From: Trichodelitschia bisporula
Lineage: Eukaryota > Ascomycota > Dothideomycetes > Phaeotrichales > Phaeotrichaceae
Direction: 5' to 3'
Assembly: GCA_010356995.1 (NCBI GenBank)
Contig: ML996688.1
Location: forward strand, 744,001-808,000
DNA length: 64,000 bases
Below the pieces are notes generated by a model that saw only the letters and a list, made by a program, of their open reading frames with translations, ran no database searches and was not told where the DNA came from. Positions 63,001 through 64,000 of this stretch are shown here, one piece after another. Numbering within the stretch: the first letter of the stretch is position 1; every line of letters starts with the position of its first letter. Both the position numbers and the translations under genes were made by a program.

Positions 63001-64000
63001 CGAAGCCTCACTTGGGCGTCGGTATGACCTGCGTGACGGTACACATGAAAAGCGCCTTCAGACCGCAGAGGCTTGGTACAACAATGGCGGCGTGCTCTTG
63101 TGCAGTTATGAGCTCTTGCGGGGATGGATTAAGCAGGGCAACCCTAATGTCCCCAAGTCTCACCAAGAGATGGTTTTGAATGGTGCTACTCTTATTGTCG
63201 CCGACGAGGCGCACAATTTTAAGAACGTCACGACCGCTAATGGCATCGCAATGCGTTCGTTCCAGACCAAGTTCCGTGTGGCTCTTACAGGTTCCCCGCT
63301 GTCAAACAACCTCAAAGAGTACCATGCTCTCGTCGACTGGGTCGCCCCAGGGTATCTCGGCCCGGCACGAGAGTTCAACGCTAACTACGTCAAACCCATT
63401 GCGGATGGTCTGTACGCAGAGAGCAGCAAGGCCGAGCTGAGATACGCAATGGTTCGGCTCAAGGCCATCGAAACCTTAATTGCCCCCAAGGTCCATCGGC
63501 GAGGAATGGAGGTCTTGGAGCAAACTCTGCCGCCCAAACAGGATTTTGTGCTTCGCATAGCCCTCACCGCTACCCAGACCGCCCTGTACAAAGCCTACAT
63601 CCGGTTTATAGCCCCGAACTGTCCGGAGGAGGGTGTTGTCCCGAACACAAAGCTCTGGGCGTGGCTGGGAGGCCTCGGCCTCATCGTAAACCACCCTTCG
63701 ATCTTTTGGGGTAATGTTCTAGAGCGGATGAATTCATCGAAGCCAGAGAAGCCTGCAACTTCCCCCCAAGCTCTGGACCAAGCCGATGCCGGAGGATCCG
63801 AGGAGAGTAATAACGACATTAATGCCGGGGACATTGAATCTGATCCGGAGCGCCTCTGGGCGGCCATCAGTCCGGCTCTCGAGATGGTAGGTGACGTCGA
63901 CAATATCACCTTTTCCAACAAAGTGACGATGATGCTCGATATCGTCAAAGGTTCCTTGAAGCTTGGTGACCGGACCATCGTCTTCTCTCAGAGCATCGAT
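60005..64000 (+). CDS. SNF2-family ATPase with N-terminal SAM-like domain (ATRX/Rad54-like), cut by window edge
   Basis: One uninterrupted frame of 1332 codons runs to the window edge. Residues about 5-90 form a SAM-like domain (FDWSVDQVIAVVCHS, LLQDNDVDGAALLS, LGQRDAIIWGIERLR). A long acidic, disordered middle follows with a VVDLTFSSDEE stretch at about residue 650, a possible SUMO-interacting motif. The helicase N-lobe starts near residue 895 (MPKHQLDGVRFLW), with Walker A HTMGLGKT, motif Ia LIACPASLVTNW, Walker B VADEAHNFKN (DEAH) and motif III LTGSPLSNN. The C-lobe begins at the edge (DRTIVFSQSID). This is a nuclear chromatin-remodelling or DNA-repair translocase. Within SNF2 it is nearest the ATRX/ARIP4/Rad54-like group, but the exact orthologue is uncertain. 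The lack of introns in 4 kb is notable. Confidence 0.9.
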   Translation, partial: MADTDDPFDWSVDQVIAVVCHSRTLWTQHRPYARLPDPDHLAQLLQDNDVDGAALLSAINPAVLKEDFGIKSLGQRDAIIWGIERLRHRSAKYQAHNGANARMLHAYLPTEHAEALPPPSIDETALAISALVDTDHLLERSQDEEPPRKKQKRLVLQPDVNGQPVSATSHLVQQTHQLNPDPETVPAFLKPAKLTVDMIYFGKNRIGRAVNPEIDLAPIDGNIANVQGIEFFRAPCMTLPGAQKLVNRSMKTLFLRSEEVNTTVGNQPAIAMFLGPRMERSVQSVILFRSSGLQVDATRELATVEGDRTLIANVPAVGDDDPRADVSDGQWDFLLYRPHSDDEELPAYGESEADTEMSLQLAQMEADRQQDEDEAHQDGPMSTEAVTAVIEREVSNLEEIWTAKILPKRQLHARAEWLKPGSTGARYGLAEVEKDEIDRLTRRLSGLKANILEVPWTLEADLVKMCDNLDQTVKDLQDYKWKRQLLLQRVCPDSGRMPPAQVSRKRARSASSSANSSPDDFIEHDDQMAMGGEFRVHAYPHLDFDSDGESDDSLLRGAVAPFPPDSPVQSDSPVPVGTHDAPVLETDPDFGRSSPLLPESGSKTASPIEETVTNDEAVQLEDHTIQPPPAARNMSGKPRRSLPGPGENVVDLTFSSDEEGGSSSLPVSSEISGPGDYSNEALSTLDLMRAEGGKYRKAIIAKLIRGLPTALYTEYREWVLATSVKILCVEVVTGVERLHKHSKEEQEWPEDFIRSIVMGRLYVCWCRAKAKQFSHKIIDGKLYFSGRVATNVLKNILEKCPGNRARLQHFCRFIKDHVFEPYEFPLPARRMVAESQEGKQQRQYAMDHSRQNEERTKLTLEKAHGSLSQTGHGEIINLGKRDHEEFVYINKAISDQMPKHQLDGVRFLWREIADRAGTKNGRMPGCLLSHTMGLGKTIQAITLIITIAETVAAGGDLKMQLAKELRDSQTPVPRTLIACPASLVTNWLAEFEKWTPDSAEASLGRRYDLRDGTHEKRLQTAEAWYNNGGVLLCSYELLRGWIKQGNPNVPKSHQEMVLNGATLIVADEAHNFKNVTTANGIAMRSFQTKFRVALTGSPLSNNLKEYHALVDWVAPGYLGPAREFNANYVKPIADGLYAESSKAELRYAMVRLKAIETLIAPKVHRRGMEVLEQTLPPKQDFVLRIALTATQTALYKAYIRFIAPNCPEEGVVPNTKLWAWLGGLGLIVNHPSIFWGNVLERMNSSKPEKPATSPQALDQADAGGSEESNNDINAGDIESDPERLWAAISPALEMVGDVDNITFSNKVTMMLDIVKGSLKLGDRTIVFSQSID

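Noticed and set aside
1-64000. Retroelement, virus-like or DNA-transposon copies
   Set aside because: I found no reverse transcriptase, integrase, capsid or transposase-like frame, no long terminal or inverted repeats, and no AT-rich RIP-like block.

Overview
This window is nuclear DNA of a filamentous ascomycete (Pezizomycotina). The evidence is: short introns (about 44 to 90 bp) with GT-AG ends and CTNAC-type branch sites, moderately GC-rich codon use, dense genes on both strands, pyrimidine-rich leaders, and a gene set typical of these fungi (Skt5/Chs4, Erf4, Ssu72, a stand-alone FluG-like glutamine synthetase, a fungal DUF4203 membrane protein). Dothideomycetes is plausible but I cannot prove the class. 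I see no rRNA, tRNA, CRISPR array, or recognisable transposon, retroelement or virus-like fossil. There is one assembly gap (7798-7902).

Layout. The left edge cuts a C2H2 zinc-finger regulator (1-1204, minus), followed by about 12 kb with no convincing gene, perhaps a long promoter and leader region. From 13.5 to 27 kb lie a secreted copper-protein candidate (minus), a possible small gene (minus), a short-chain dehydrogenase (minus) facing a glutamine-synthetase-like enzyme (plus), a dienelactone hydrolase, a complex I assembly factor of the NDUFAF3 type, and a Ser/Thr-rich wall or adhesin-like gene whose frame is crossed by one stop codon. From 27.6 to 37.6 kb the genes are housekeeping: an OSBP-related lipid transfer protein, the KEOPS subunit Cgi121 facing cytochrome c oxidase subunit 4, an acyl-protein thioesterase with a 12-nt exon facing an endonuclease III-like glycosylase, and the CTD phosphatase Ssu72.

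From 40.5 to 64 kb come an SH3 protein, the Sel1-repeat chitin synthase activator Skt5/Chs4 with a CaaX tail, an ASC-1/Rqt4-type zinc-finger protein, Erf4, a seven-helix TM7S3/TM198-type protein, glutathione synthetase, and the first 1332 codons of a SAM-domain SNF2 ATPase of ATRX/Rad54-like type that runs off the right edge.

Functionally the window is mostly unrelated core genes. Links that can be argued are the SDR / glutamine synthetase / dienelactone hydrolase neighbourhood (possible small catabolic set), the mitochondrial pair (NDUFAF3-like and Cox4), and lipid-modification themes (thioesterase, Erf4, CaaX-bearing Skt5), which may be chance. Exon structures below were worked out by hand from splice signals, reading phase and family conservation. 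Oddities include three stop-free introns whose length is a multiple of three, one GC-AG intron, a 12-nt exon, an intron open in the upstream frame, and a PHM-like pattern of copper ligands in the secreted protein.
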